From SHZI01 sp963802215 (GTDB lineage Bacteria; Pseudomonadota; Gammaproteobacteria; Steroidobacterales; GCA-2729495), in NCBI GenBank assembly GCA_963802215.1, contig CAWDHQ010000002.1, forward strand, positions 124,001 through 188,000: DNA of 64,000 nucleotides, given 5' to 3'. Made by a program: the position numbers and the translations under genes. Positions 26,152 through 34,018 of this stretch are shown in pieces (position 1 is the stretch's first letter; every line of letters begins with the position of its first letter). The notes below the pieces were generated by a model. The model had not been told where the DNA came from and searched no databases. It saw nothing but the letters and a program-made list of their open reading frames with translations.

Positions 26152-26652
26152 TCAGACCGTCCTGGCTTTCCCCTCTGCATAGACCCTTACTTCCGCAGGA
26201 GACTCCGGCGCAAAACCAAATGTAGTGCTCTGCTGAAGCTCAGCGAATAGCTCACCTGCAATAGACGCTGGGAGAGTCAACCCACCTGCCTCGGGGGTCC
26301 ACTTATAGTCCGGATACCGCTGCTGTAAGTTAGCTAGTGGAATTATGGGTAGATCGGAAAGCGCCTTGAACAGAAGGTCTGTTCGGAATGCGGTTTTTCC
26401 TTCTGCTGCTCTTTCTGTATCCCAGTGTGGCAAAGGGTATGGGGTGGACGAAATATAGCCGCAACCGATGATTCCTTTCGGATCTTCTCCAAGCCTCATT
26501 AGGAAGAAGACATCTCCGATCTTGATCTTCTTGGTGTTACCGCAACTCCAGTACATGTCGTACTGGTCGCCGTTGTTTACGCGATAGATGGCATCAGCCT
26601 GATCTACCCAGGCCCAGCGCTTTGGATTCCATGTGTAGAGATATGCACTCAT
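26152..26652 (-). pseudogene. EVE-like domain protein, 3' end truncated at the IS boundary
   Basis: 166 codons beginning MSAYLYTWNPKRWAWVDQAD with the WSCGNTKKIKIGDVFFLMRLG and PKGIIGCGYISSTPYPLPHW motifs. I read this as an EVE/PUA-like base-binding domain of the kind found at the N terminus of HNH-type restriction or defence proteins. The frame runs into the IS inverted repeat, whose TGA supplies the stop, so any C-terminal effector domain is lost. Base composition is clearly lower in GC than its neighbours, consistent with horizontal acquisition. The domain name is moderately certain, the truncation is directly visible. Confidence 0.65.
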
Positions 26653-26725
26653 CTATCCCTCACGCATAACAACTAGTAGACAACCCAATTGCGACATTGA
26701 AACGGGACGACAGGGTCGGATAGTC

Positions 26726-26742
26726 GGCTGACGCCGTCAGCC
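26726..26742. repeat. short hairpin GGCTGAC-GCC-GTCAGCC
   Basis: A perfect 7-bp stem with a three-base loop in the otherwise featureless 188-bp gap between the EVE fragment and the SIMPL gene. It could be a terminator stem without a T-run, or a single copy of another REP class; only one copy was noticed in this window. Confidence 0.4.
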
Positions 26743-26821
26743 AACCCACTGATTCCACTCCTAAAAACAAACGAGCCCAAAGCGCTGTGGGAGATAACTG
26801 AAACCGAAAGTAGACACTTAA

Positions 26822-26844
26822 GTCGCGGCTGAAGCCGCTCCTAC
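26822..26844 (-). repeat. single REP element (GCGGCTTCAGCCGC class)
   Basis: One 23-base unit, GTAGGAGCGGC...GCCGCGAC on the minus strand. Its TAG (26841-26843) is the stop codon of the SIMPL-domain gene. The stem class is GCGGCttcaGCCGC. Confidence 0.85.
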
Positions 26845-27611
26845 GGGGCGATCACGTCGAAGGTCGCGTCCACCCTTCCCTCAAAACTAATCTCCCCCGG
26901 CACATAATTCGCCGCCTTCCCCGCCATATCCGCCATCGGCGCCGCAGACATCATCCGCACCTCCTGCATGGGCATCGGCGGCGGCATCGATCCACCGGCC
27001 ACCACTGTCCTTACTGAACCCAGCCGCACGCCCAGGCTCGAAGCAATCCTCTCAGCATTCGCCTTCGCGTCAGCGGTGGCTTCCGCCAGCGCATCCCGGT
27101 TCAGCTCCTTCGCCTTGCTGCTGTCGAGCACCGGCGGCGACACCTCGTTCACCCCCGCGTCGATGGCGCCTTCGATCACGTTGCCGAGCTTGTCCAGGTC
27201 GTTGATCTCCACCTGCAGCTGGCGCTGGACGAAGAAGCCGGTGAAGACCTGCTGGTTCTCCTTCTGGTCCCAGCGGTACTCCGGGTTGATCGTCAGGCCG
27301 GAGGTGCGGATCTTGTTCTCGGGGATGCCGAGCTTCTTGCACAGGGCGAGGAAGGCCTTGGACACGCGGACGGTCTCGTCCCGGGCCACCTGCATGCTCA
27401 CGTCGCGGCGCTGCACGGCCAGGGACAGGCGGGCGATGTCCGGGGTGGCGTCCACGGTGCCGGTGCCGGAGACCGAGATGGTGCGGGGCATTTCCATGCG
27501 GGGCATGGGGCCGGGCATCTGGCCAGACATCTGGGCAGAGGCGATGCCCGAGGCCGTCATGCCAGCCAGCAGCACGACGGACGCGGCGAGGGCAGCGGGA
27601 CGGATTCTCAT
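26841..27611 (-). CDS. SIMPL domain (DUF541) periplasmic protein
   Basis: A 256-residue exported protein from ATG 27611, chosen because it opens a clean signal peptide (MRIRPAALAASVVLLAGMTA up to IASAQ) with an AGGAG site nine bases upstream; the frame is open further upstream but without a signal. After a Met/Pro-rich linker the SIMPL fold begins RTISVSGTGTVDATPDIARLSLAVQ, with the DLDKLGNVIEGAIDAG segment and a late KANAERIASSLG. The family includes E. coli YggE, linked to oxidative-stress tolerance; the biochemical role is unknown. The stop codon is inside a REP. Confidence 0.85.
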   Translation of the reverse strand: MRIRPAALAASVVLLAGMTASGIASAQMSGQMPGPMPRMEMPRTISVSGTGTVDATPDIARLSLAVQRRDVSMQVARDETVRVSKAFLALCKKLGIPENKIRTSGLTINPEYRWDQKENQQVFTGFFVQRQLQVEINDLDKLGNVIEGAIDAGVNEVSPPVLDSSKAKELNRDALAEATADAKANAERIASSLGVRLGSVRTVVAGGSMPPPMPMQEVRMMSAAPMADMAGKAANYVPGEISFEGRVDATFDVIAP

Positions 27612-27755
27612 GGGGTGGGCTCCTGAAACGGGTGTGGCGGGAAGCGGCAAAAGGACGGGAACTGCCTGAACAGTCTGGAATTCCGGCCCTGCTCTGACTA
27701 CCATAGCGGCCCGCAAGACGCCCATCAATCGCCCCATATATAAGTGTCAGGTCCT

Positions 27756-28403
27756 ATGCAGAACAACCGGTTGGCCGTTCTCTTCAGTCTCGCCCTCGCG
27801 GGCAGCATCGCCACCACCACGGTGACGGCGCAGGAAGCGGTTTCCGCCGGCGACCCCGCCCGGGGCCAGGTGCTCTCCGACACCTGCATGGGCTGCCACG
27901 GCATCGACGGCTACCGGAACGGTTACCCCAGCTACCGGGTTCCCAAGCTCGGCGGCCAGCATCCCGACTACATCGTGCTGGCGCTCCAGGGCTACAAGGC
28001 CAAGACCCGCCCGCACCCCACCATGCACGCCCAGGCCTGGTCCCTCTCCGAGCAGGACATGAAGGACATCGCCGCGTTCTTCGCCAGCGAAGGCGCCATC
28101 CAGAAGGCCGCCGCGCCAGTGGGCCAGGCCCCCGCGAAGGCCGCCACCTGCGTCGCCTGCCACGGCGAGGGTGGTGTCAGCATTGCCCCCAACTGGCCGT
28201 CGCTCGCCGGGCAGCACGAGGACTACATCGTCCACGCGCTGGAACAGTACAAGGCCGGCGCCCGCAAGGACCCCGTCATGGGCAGCCAGGCCGTCACCCT
28301 CACGCCCGAGGAGATCGAGGAGCTGGCGGAGTACTTCGCCTCCCAGCCCGGGCTCTTCTCGGTGCACTACGCCATCGGGGCCAAGACCGCCGAGGCCAAG
28401 TAG
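27756..28403 (+). CDS. diheme cytochrome c (c4-like)
   Basis: A 215-residue periplasmic cytochrome from ATG 27756, which opens a signal peptide ending VTAQEA. Two CXXCH haem sites are present, CMGCH about residue 48 and CVACH about residue 135, each followed by a GGQHPDYI/AGQHEDYI strand and a distal Met region (PTMHAQAWSLSEQD; PVMGSQAVTLTPEE). The internal duplication is that of cytochrome c4, which transfers electrons to terminal oxidases or peroxidases. It is divergent from the SIMPL gene and followed by the AcuI-like gene after 40 bases. Confidence 0.9.
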   Translation: MQNNRLAVLFSLALAGSIATTTVTAQEAVSAGDPARGQVLSDTCMGCHGIDGYRNGYPSYRVPKLGGQHPDYIVLALQGYKAKTRPHPTMHAQAWSLSEQDMKDIAAFFASEGAIQKAAAPVGQAPAKAATCVACHGEGGVSIAPNWPSLAGQHEDYIVHALEQYKAGARKDPVMGSQAVTLTPEEIEELAEYFASQPGLFSVHYAIGAKTAEAK

Positions 28404-28443
28404 CGCCGGTCCCAGTCACCAACACCGTCCCGGAGGCGGCGCC

Positions 28444-29433
28444 ATGGAATCCTTCAGAGCGCTGCGCGTTCATCAGGTTGACGGCCGGATCGAGCCCCGG
28501 CTCGAGACGCTCACCCTCGACGACCTCTCGCCCGGTGACGTGGTCATCCGCGGCGACTACAGCAGCATCAACTACAAGGACGCCCTCGCCACCACCGGCA
28601 AGGGCAGGATCCTCCGCCGCTTTCCCCTCGTGGCCGGCGTGGACATCGCCGGCACCGTGGTCACGTCCGGCGATGCCCGGTTCCAGCCCGGCGACGTGGT
28701 CGCCGTGAACGGCTGCGGCCTGAGCGAGACCCACGACGGCGGCTTCGCGCAGTACGCCCGGGTGCCCGCCGACTGGGTCAACAAGCTCCCCGCCGGCATC
28801 GATGCCCGTACCGCCATGGAGCTCGGCACCGCCGGCTTCACCGCCGCGCTCGCCATCCACCGGATGGAGCAGATGGGCCAGGTGCCCGAGCTCGGCCCCA
28901 TCGCCGTCACCGGCGCCACCGGCGGCGTCGGCAGCGTGGCCATCGCGCTGCTCTCGGGGCTCGGCTTCAAGGTTGCCGCCGTCACCAGCAAGACCACCGC
29001 CGACGATTACCTGAAGAGCCTCGGCGCCAGCGAGGTCTTTCACCTCAAGGGCCGGGAGCTCGGCACCAAGCCCCTCGAGAAAGTCCTGTGGGGCGGCGCC
29101 GTGGACAACCTGGGCGGCGCCACGCTCGCCTGGCTCACCCGCACCGTCGCGCCCTACGGCAACATCGCCAGCGTCGGTCTCGCCCAGGGGCCCGAGCTCA
29201 ACACCACCGTCATGCCCTTCATCCTGCGGGGCGTGAACCTGCTCGGCATCAACGCCGTCGAGATGCCCCGGGCGCTCCGCACCGAGGTCTGGCGGCGGCT
29301 GGCCGGGGACCTGAAGCCCGCCAACCTCGGCAGGATCGCCTCCCGGGAAGTCACCCTCGACCAGGTGCTGGACGTGGTCGGCGGCTGGGTCGACGGGTCC
29401 ATCACGGGCCGCTGCCTGGTCCGGCTGCGGTAG
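28444..29433 (+). CDS. zinc-independent MDR oxidoreductase, AcuI/YhdH family (acrylyl-CoA reductase-like)
   Basis: A 329-residue NADPH-dependent medium-chain reductase. It has the GroES-like N-terminal fold with SSINYKDALATTGKGRI and PLVAGVDIAGTV, and the nucleotide-binding motif VTGATGGVGSVA. LLGINAVEMPRALR and the WRRLAGDL tail fit YhdH/AcuI, whose members reduce acrylyl-CoA to propionyl-CoA. The catalytic zinc ligands of alcohol dehydrogenases are missing, as expected. ATG 28444 follows GGCGGC after a GGAGGC-type site. Exact substrate is inferred from family only. Confidence 0.88.
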   Translation: MESFRALRVHQVDGRIEPRLETLTLDDLSPGDVVIRGDYSSINYKDALATTGKGRILRRFPLVAGVDIAGTVVTSGDARFQPGDVVAVNGCGLSETHDGGFAQYARVPADWVNKLPAGIDARTAMELGTAGFTAALAIHRMEQMGQVPELGPIAVTGATGGVGSVAIALLSGLGFKVAAVTSKTTADDYLKSLGASEVFHLKGRELGTKPLEKVLWGGAVDNLGGATLAWLTRTVAPYGNIASVGLAQGPELNTTVMPFILRGVNLLGINAVEMPRALRTEVWRRLAGDLKPANLGRIASREVTLDQVLDVVGGWVDGSITGRCLVRLR

Positions 29434-29447
29434 ATTCTTTGGTTATA

Positions 29448-30080
29448 GTGGAAGACTTGCTGCGCCAGGGCCTGCCGGAACTCGGCATACCTGCGGACGA
29501 GGCGCTGGTCGCCGCCTTCGCCGGTTACCTCCGGCTGCTGGCCCGGTGGAACGAGAACATCAACCTGACGGGGATCCGGGAGCTGGCGGACATGGTGCCG
29601 CTGCACATCCTGGATTCGCTGACGGCCCGGCCGTTCCTGAAGGGTGAGCGGATCGTGGACGTGGGCTGCGGGGCGGGGCTGCCGGGAATTCCGCTCGCGC
29701 TGACGGAGCCCGCCCGGCACTTCACCCTGGTGGACGGCACGCTGAAGAAGATCCGCTTCGTCCAGCAGGCCATCGCCGACCTGGGCCTGGCCAACGCCGA
29801 GGCGCTGCACGCGAGGATAGAGGACCACAAGCCCGTGCCCCTGTACGACACCGCCATCTGCCGCGCGCTCTCCTCGCTGCCGGACTTCGTCCGCCGCGCG
29901 GGCGGCGTCGTTGCGCCCGGCGGCCAGCTCCTCGCCATGAAGGGCAAGCTGCCGGCCGACGAGATCAGGGATTTGCCGAAGGGCTGGCGGGCGGCGGCGG
30001 TGACCCCGGTGAAGATCCCGGGCGTGGATGCCGAGCGCCACATCATCCAGATCGTTCGCGGGCAGGTGGCGCGCCAATGA
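29448..30080 (+). CDS. rsmG: 16S rRNA (guanine(527)-N7)-methyltransferase RsmG
   Basis: A 210-residue SAM-dependent methyltransferase that makes m7G527 in 16S rRNA. Motifs: RWNENINLTGIRE, HILDSL, the SAM loop IVDVGCGAGLPGIPLAL, and FTLVDGTLKKIRF. Start candidates are TTG 29439, GTG 29448 and TTG 29457; GTG 29448 gives a length closest to E. coli RsmG (207). The stop overlaps parA (ATGA). rsmG usually follows mnmG directly; here about 12 kb of other genes intervene. Confidence 0.95.
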   Translation: MEDLLRQGLPELGIPADEALVAAFAGYLRLLARWNENINLTGIRELADMVPLHILDSLTARPFLKGERIVDVGCGAGLPGIPLALTEPARHFTLVDGTLKKIRFVQQAIADLGLANAEALHARIEDHKPVPLYDTAICRALSSLPDFVRRAGGVVAPGGQLLAMKGKLPADEIRDLPKGWRAAAVTPVKIPGVDAERHIIQIVRGQVARQ

Positions 30081-30874
30081 GCCGCGTCATCGCCATCACC
30101 AACCAGAAGGGCGGCGTGGGCAAGACCACCACGTCGGTGAACCTGGCCGCATCACTGGCGGAGCTGAAGAAGCGCGTGCTGCTGGTCGACCTGGACCCCC
30201 AGGGCAACGCCACCACCGGCTGCGGCATCGACAAGCAGGCGCTGGAGTCCACCACCTGCGAGGTGCTGCTCGGCGAGTCCCAGGCGCTGGACACCATCGT
30301 CACGGTGACCCACGCGGGCTTCGCGCTGCTGCCGGCCAACTCGGACCTGACGGCGGCGGAAGTGCGGCTGCTGCAGGAAATCGGCCGGGAAATGCGGCTC
30401 CGCAAGGCCCTGGAGCCGGTGAAGGGACTGTACGACTACATCCTCATCGACTGCCCGCCCACCATCAACATGCTCACGCTGAACGCGCTCACGGCCGCGG
30501 ACGGCGTGCTGATCCCGATCCAGTGCGAGTACTACGCGCTGGAGGGGCTGTCGTCCCTGCTGGAGACGGTCAAGCAGGTGCGGAACACGGTGAACCCGGC
30601 GCTGAACATCGAGGGCCTGCTCCGCACCATGTTCGATCCGCGGAACCGGCTCGCCATGGATGTCTCCGCCGAGCTCGTGAAGCTCTTCCGGGACAAGGTC
30701 TACAACACCGTCATCCCCCGCAACGTGCGGCTCGCCGAGGCGCCCAGCTTCGGCCTGCCGGCCCTGCAGCACGACAAGGGCTCCCGGGGCGCCCAGGCCT
30801 ATATGGAGCTGGCGGCCGAGGTGCTCCGCGGCCCGATGCCCCCCGGCGAGAAAACGGGGTCAGACCCGGATTAA
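30077..30874 (+). CDS. parA: chromosome partitioning ATPase ParA (Soj)
   Basis: A 265-residue ATPase that, with ParB-parS, segregates newly replicated origins. The deviant Walker A KGGVGKTT is at 11-18, preceded by ITNQ; Walker A' is LLVDLDPQGNATTG, and Walker B is ILIDCPP. It overlaps rsmG by four bases. The C-terminal KTGSDPD is encoded by a GGGTCAGACCC palindrome (30857-30867) plus the stop, and looks like a repeat-derived tail rather than conserved protein. parB follows after 45 bases. Confidence 0.96.
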   Translation: MSRVIAITNQKGGVGKTTTSVNLAASLAELKKRVLLVDLDPQGNATTGCGIDKQALESTTCEVLLGESQALDTIVTVTHAGFALLPANSDLTAAEVRLLQEIGREMRLRKALEPVKGLYDYILIDCPPTINMLTLNALTAADGVLIPIQCEYYALEGLSSLLETVKQVRNTVNPALNIEGLLRTMFDPRNRLAMDVSAELVKLFRDKVYNTVIPRNVRLAEAPSFGLPALQHDKGSRGAQAYMELAAEVLRGPMPPGEKTGSDPD

Positions 30875-30919
30875 TCGGGGCTAGAATGCCGGCCTTCCCG
30901 GGCGGCAGGCGAAAACCAG

Positions 30920-31852
30920 ATGGTGGCGAAACGAACCGGCCTCGGCCGCGGGCTCGAGGCCCTGCTCGGTACCCCGGTCCCTGGGGCAAACCCTGCGGCC
31001 TCAACGGCTTCGGCGGTCGCCGACTTGCCTGCCCGGCCAGCCTCCACCGAGGGCCTGTCGTCCCTGGACGTGGACCTGCTGGTCCGCGGCGCCTACCAGC
31101 CCCGCCTCGACATGCATCTGGAGTCCCTGGAGGATCTGGCCGCGTCCATCCGGGCCCAGGGGGTGATCCAGCCCATCGTTGTCCGGCCCCTGGCCCAGCG
31201 GGGGCCCGAGGGTGCCCCCCGTTACGAGATCGTGGCCGGCGAGCGCCGCTGGCGGGCCGCCCAGCTGGCCGGGCTCCAGCAGGTGCCCGTGGTGATCCGG
31301 GAGATCCCGGACTCCGCCGCCATTGCCATGGCGCTGATCGAGAACATCCAGCGGGAAAACCTGAATCCCCTGGAAGAGGCCCTGTCCATCCGCCGCCTGA
31401 TCGACGAGTTCGGCCTCACCCACGAGGAGGCCGCCGACGCCATCGGCCGGTCCCGGGTGGCCGTGTCCAACCTGCTCCGCCTGATCCAGCTGGGGGAGGT
31501 GGCCCGGGACCTGCTGCAGAAGCGGTCCATCGAGATGGGCCACGCGCGGGCCCTGCTGGGCCTGACGGACGGCCGGATGCAGGCCGAGGTGGCCCGGCTG
31601 GTGGCGGGCAAGGGCCTGTCCGTCCGGGAAACCGAGCGGCTGATAAAGCGCATGCTGGAAGGGCCCTCCAAGCCCGCCGAGCCGGCTTCCGGCCGGTCCA
31701 CGGACCCGGACGTCCGGCGCCTGGAAAACGACCTGGCCGAGAAACTCGGCGCCCAGGTGGCCATCCAGCACGGCCGCGGCGGCAAGGGCAAACTGGTAGT
31801 GAGTTACAACAGCATTGACGAGCTCGAGGGCATCCTCGGGCACATAACGTAG
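30920..31852 (+). CDS. parB: chromosome partitioning protein ParB (Spo0J)
   Basis: A 310-residue CTPase/DNA-binding protein that loads at parS and spreads. Residues 1-17 hold the ParA-stimulating KRTGLGRGLEALLG. The CTP-binding domain contains GVIQPIVVRP and EIVAGERRWRAAQLAG, with ENIQRENLNPLEEA, and the HTH is LTHEEAADAIGRSRVAVSNLLRL. The C-terminal dimerisation segment is intact. The final stop TAG is the TAG of a REP element. The two parS-like sites in recF are its likely targets. Confidence 0.96.
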   Translation: MVAKRTGLGRGLEALLGTPVPGANPAASTASAVADLPARPASTEGLSSLDVDLLVRGAYQPRLDMHLESLEDLAASIRAQGVIQPIVVRPLAQRGPEGAPRYEIVAGERRWRAAQLAGLQQVPVVIREIPDSAAIAMALIENIQRENLNPLEEALSIRRLIDEFGLTHEEAADAIGRSRVAVSNLLRLIQLGEVARDLLQKRSIEMGHARALLGLTDGRMQAEVARLVAGKGLSVRETERLIKRMLEGPSKPAEPASGRSTDPDVRRLENDLAEKLGAQVAIQHGRGGKGKLVVSYNSIDELEGILGHIT

Positions 31853-31918
31853 GAGCGGCTGTAGGAGCGCCTTCAGGCGCGACCAATTTTCCGGGTCGCG
31901 CCTGAAGGCGCTCCTACA
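31849..31918. repeat. compound REP element between parB and atpI
   Basis: A truncated unit GTAGGAGCGGCT (31849-31860) is followed directly by a complete inverted pair: arms about 31860-31884 and 31894-31918, GTAGGAG ends outward, nine-base loop. The first TAG is the parB stop. The hairpin could terminate or stabilise the parAB mRNA. Confidence 0.9.
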
Positions 31919-31930
31919 GTAGAACCCTCA

Positions 31931-31959
31931 TTGACCCACTTCTTTGCGCCGCATAGAAT
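31931..31959 (+). promoter_or_regulatory. promoter of the ATP synthase operon
   Basis: TTGACC (31931-31936), a 17-bp spacer and TAGAAT (31954-31959) form a good sigma-70 promoter right after the parB REP hairpin and about 14 bases before the first atpI start codon. It would make the atp operon independent of parAB. Confidence 0.6.
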
Positions 31960-31973
31960 GCCGCGGCTAAACG

Positions 31974-32351
31974 GTGCGGAATGCCATGATCGGGCTTCGT
32001 AGCCAGGCAATCCGCACAGTCCTCCGGTGGCAGCTGATAGCCACCGTCGCCCTCGCCGTCATCGCCGCACTGGCCGCTGGCCAGCACGGCGCAATTTCCG
32101 CGGTCCTGGGTGGTCTGGTCAGCTTCGCCGCCGGGCTCGGTTTTGCCACGGTGGCGTCTGCGTCCAGAAAGGACTCTGCCGGGTTGGCGATGCTCGCCGC
32201 GCTCCGGGCCGAAGCGGTCAAGATCTTCTTGGTCGTTGCGCTGCTCTGGATCGTGCTGACCGTCTACCAGAACGTGGTGATCGTGGCCTTCATCGGCACC
32301 TTCATCGTCACGACGATTGTCTTTGCTCTCGCGCTGTTCGTCCGGGAATAA
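31974..32351 (+). CDS. atpI: ATP synthase subunit I
   Basis: A 125-residue membrane protein with four hydrophobic helices, the assembly or c-ring-associated factor that precedes atpB in most proteobacteria. Helices lie at about 20-37, 40-60, 78-96 and 100-120. The start may be GTG 31974 or ATG 31986 four codons later; neither has a strong ribosome site. The family is poorly conserved, so the call rests on topology and position. Confidence 0.85.
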   Translation: MRNAMIGLRSQAIRTVLRWQLIATVALAVIAALAAGQHGAISAVLGGLVSFAAGLGFATVASASRKDSAGLAMLAALRAEAVKIFLVVALLWIVLTVYQNVVIVAFIGTFIVTTIVFALALFVRE

Positions 32352-32370
32352 CAGGTAGAAGCTCTCCGAC

Positions 32371-33177
32371 ATGTCCGCCGCCGAAGCACTCACCCCGACG
32401 TCCTACATCAGTCACCACCTGAAGTTCCTCGCGGAGCCCATAGGCTCCGGCGGCTTCATGACGGTCCACATGGATTCGCTGATCGTCTCGGTGCTGCTCG
32501 GCGTCGTCGGAATCGGGCTGATCTGGTGGATCGGCCGCGGCGCCACCGCTGGCATACCGACGAAACGCCAGGCCTTCGTCGAACTGCTCTTCGACTTCGT
32601 CGACGGGCAGGTCCGCGGCATCTTCCACGGCGACCCGAACAAGTTCGTTGCCCCCGCCGCCCTCACCGTCTTCCTCTGGGTGCTGCTGATGAACGCCACG
32701 GCGTTCCTCCCCATCGACATCACCGCGAAGGCGATCCACGCCGTCGGTCCTGAAGAGTTCCGCATCACCCCCACCGCCGACGTCAACACCACCTTCGCGC
32801 TGGCCCTCTCGGTCTGGCTGCTGATGATCTGGTTCTCGATCAAGGTGAAGGGCCTCGGCGGCTGGATCCACGAGCTGTTCTGCACGCCCTTCGGCAGCAA
32901 CCCTCTCCTCTGGATCTTCAATTTCCTCTTCAACCTGGTCGAGCTGGTCTCCAAGCCGCTCTCCCACGCGCTCCGGTTGTTCGGCAACCTCTACGCCGGC
33001 GAAATCATCTTCCTGCTGCTGGGCCTGTGGGCCGCGACGGGCCTGGTCGGCGCCGCCGGCGGCGCCATCCTTGGCCTCGGCTGGGCGATCTTCCACCTGC
33101 TGATCGTGCCGCTGCAGGCCTACATCTTCATGATGCTGACCATCGTCTACATCTCGATGGCGCACGAATCGCACTAA
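32371..33177 (+). CDS. atpB: F0F1 ATP synthase subunit A
   Basis: A 268-residue membrane subunit that forms the proton half-channels against the c-ring. The essential Arg is in SHALRLFGNLYAGEIIFLLL, followed by the last helices FHLLIVPLQAYIFMMLTIVYISMA. The IWWIGRGATAG loop and FVDGQVRGIFHGD region match gammaproteobacterial subunit a. Length matches E. coli (271). It lies between atpI and atpE. Confidence 0.97.
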   Translation: MSAAEALTPTSYISHHLKFLAEPIGSGGFMTVHMDSLIVSVLLGVVGIGLIWWIGRGATAGIPTKRQAFVELLFDFVDGQVRGIFHGDPNKFVAPAALTVFLWVLLMNATAFLPIDITAKAIHAVGPEEFRITPTADVNTTFALALSVWLLMIWFSIKVKGLGGWIHELFCTPFGSNPLLWIFNFLFNLVELVSKPLSHALRLFGNLYAGEIIFLLLGLWAATGLVGAAGGAILGLGWAIFHLLIVPLQAYIFMMLTIVYISMAHESH

Positions 33178-33232
33178 CTGAAAACCCAACCACCACCACG
33201 TACTTCCCGCTGAGAGAGAAAAGGATACGACA

Positions 33233-33511
33233 ATGGAAACCGTTCAATACCTCGCCATGATCCAGGCCTACACCGGCATTGGCATCGGCCTCATGATCGG
33301 CCTCGGCGCCGCCGGCGCCTGCATCGGCGTGGGCATCATGTGCAGCCGCTTCCTCGAGGGCGCCGCCCGTCAGCCGGAGCTGGCCCCGATGCTGCAGGCC
33401 AAGGTGTTCCTGCTCCTCGGCCTCATCGACGCGTCCTTCATCATCGGCGTCGGTCTTGCCATGCTCTTCGCCTTCGGTAATCCGCTGCTCGCAGTCGTCA
33501 ACGCCGGCTAA
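33233..33511 (+). CDS. atpE: F0F1 ATP synthase subunit C
   Basis: A 92-residue two-helix proteolipid forming the rotary ring. The proton-carrying carboxylate is Asp66 in LLLGLIDASFII; the polar loop is CSRFLEGAARQPELAP. The upstream AAAAGGA is a strong ribosome-binding site, as expected for the subunit needed in greatest number. It is about ten residues longer than E. coli subunit c, with extra residues at both ends. Confidence 0.97.
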   Translation: METVQYLAMIQAYTGIGIGLMIGLGAAGACIGVGIMCSRFLEGAARQPELAPMLQAKVFLLLGLIDASFIIGVGLAMLFAFGNPLLAVVNAG

Positions 33512-33535
33512 AGCAACCGCAACGCGGGGACCGAG

Positions 33536-34006
33536 ATGAATATCAATCTCACGCTATTTGCCCAGGGCATCACGTTCTTTGCCTTCATCTGGTTCACGGT
33601 GAAGTTCGTGTGGCCGCCGATCCTGGCTGCCATCGAGGAGCGTCGCACCACCATTGCCAACGGCCTTGCAGCCGCCGACAAGGGTGCCCGCTCGCTGGAA
33701 GACGCCCAGGTGAAGATCACGGCCATCCTCGAGGAAGCGCGCGGTCAGGCCCGCTCGATCCTCGACCAGGCCCAGACCCGCGCCAACGGCATCGTCGACG
33801 AGGCCCGCACGGGCGCGACCCAGGAGCGCGAGCGCATCCTGCAGTCGGCCCAGGCGGAAATCGACCAGCAGATCAACCGGGCCCGGGACGAACTCCGTGG
33901 CCAGGTGGCCGCCATCACGGTGGCCGGCGCCGAGAAGATCCTGGCGCGGGAAATCGATCCCCGCGCCCACCAGGACCTCCTCGACAAGCTCGCCGCGCAG
34001 ATCTAG
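33536..34006 (+). CDS. atpF: F0F1 ATP synthase subunit B
   Basis: A 156-residue peripheral-stalk subunit. One N-terminal membrane helix (NLTLFAQGITFFAFIWFTVK) is followed by KFVWPPILAAIEERR and a long charged coiled coil rich in Ala/Gln/Glu to the C terminus (AGAEKILAREIDPRAHQDLL). Length is identical to E. coli. It lies 24 bases after atpE. Confidence 0.96.
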   Translation: MNINLTLFAQGITFFAFIWFTVKFVWPPILAAIEERRTTIANGLAAADKGARSLEDAQVKITAILEEARGQARSILDQAQTRANGIVDEARTGATQERERILQSAQAEIDQQINRARDELRGQVAAITVAGAEKILAREIDPRAHQDLLDKLAAQI

Positions 34007-34018
34007 GGCATCGTATCC

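Larger units (their letters stand above)
24954..26154 (+). mobile_element. IS3-family insertion sequence (IS407-like group), 1201 bp
   Basis: The element is bounded by inverted repeats TGACCTGAGACCC (24954-24966) and GGGTCTCAGGTCA (26142-26154), with TGA/TCA tips typical of the IS407 group. It carries orfA and orfB overlapping as ATGA. Both ORFs look intact, so the copy may be active. The flanking tetranucleotides (GCCC left, GACC right) are not identical, so there is no perfect 4-bp target duplication, and the genes on each side are fragments of different families. Confidence 0.88.
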
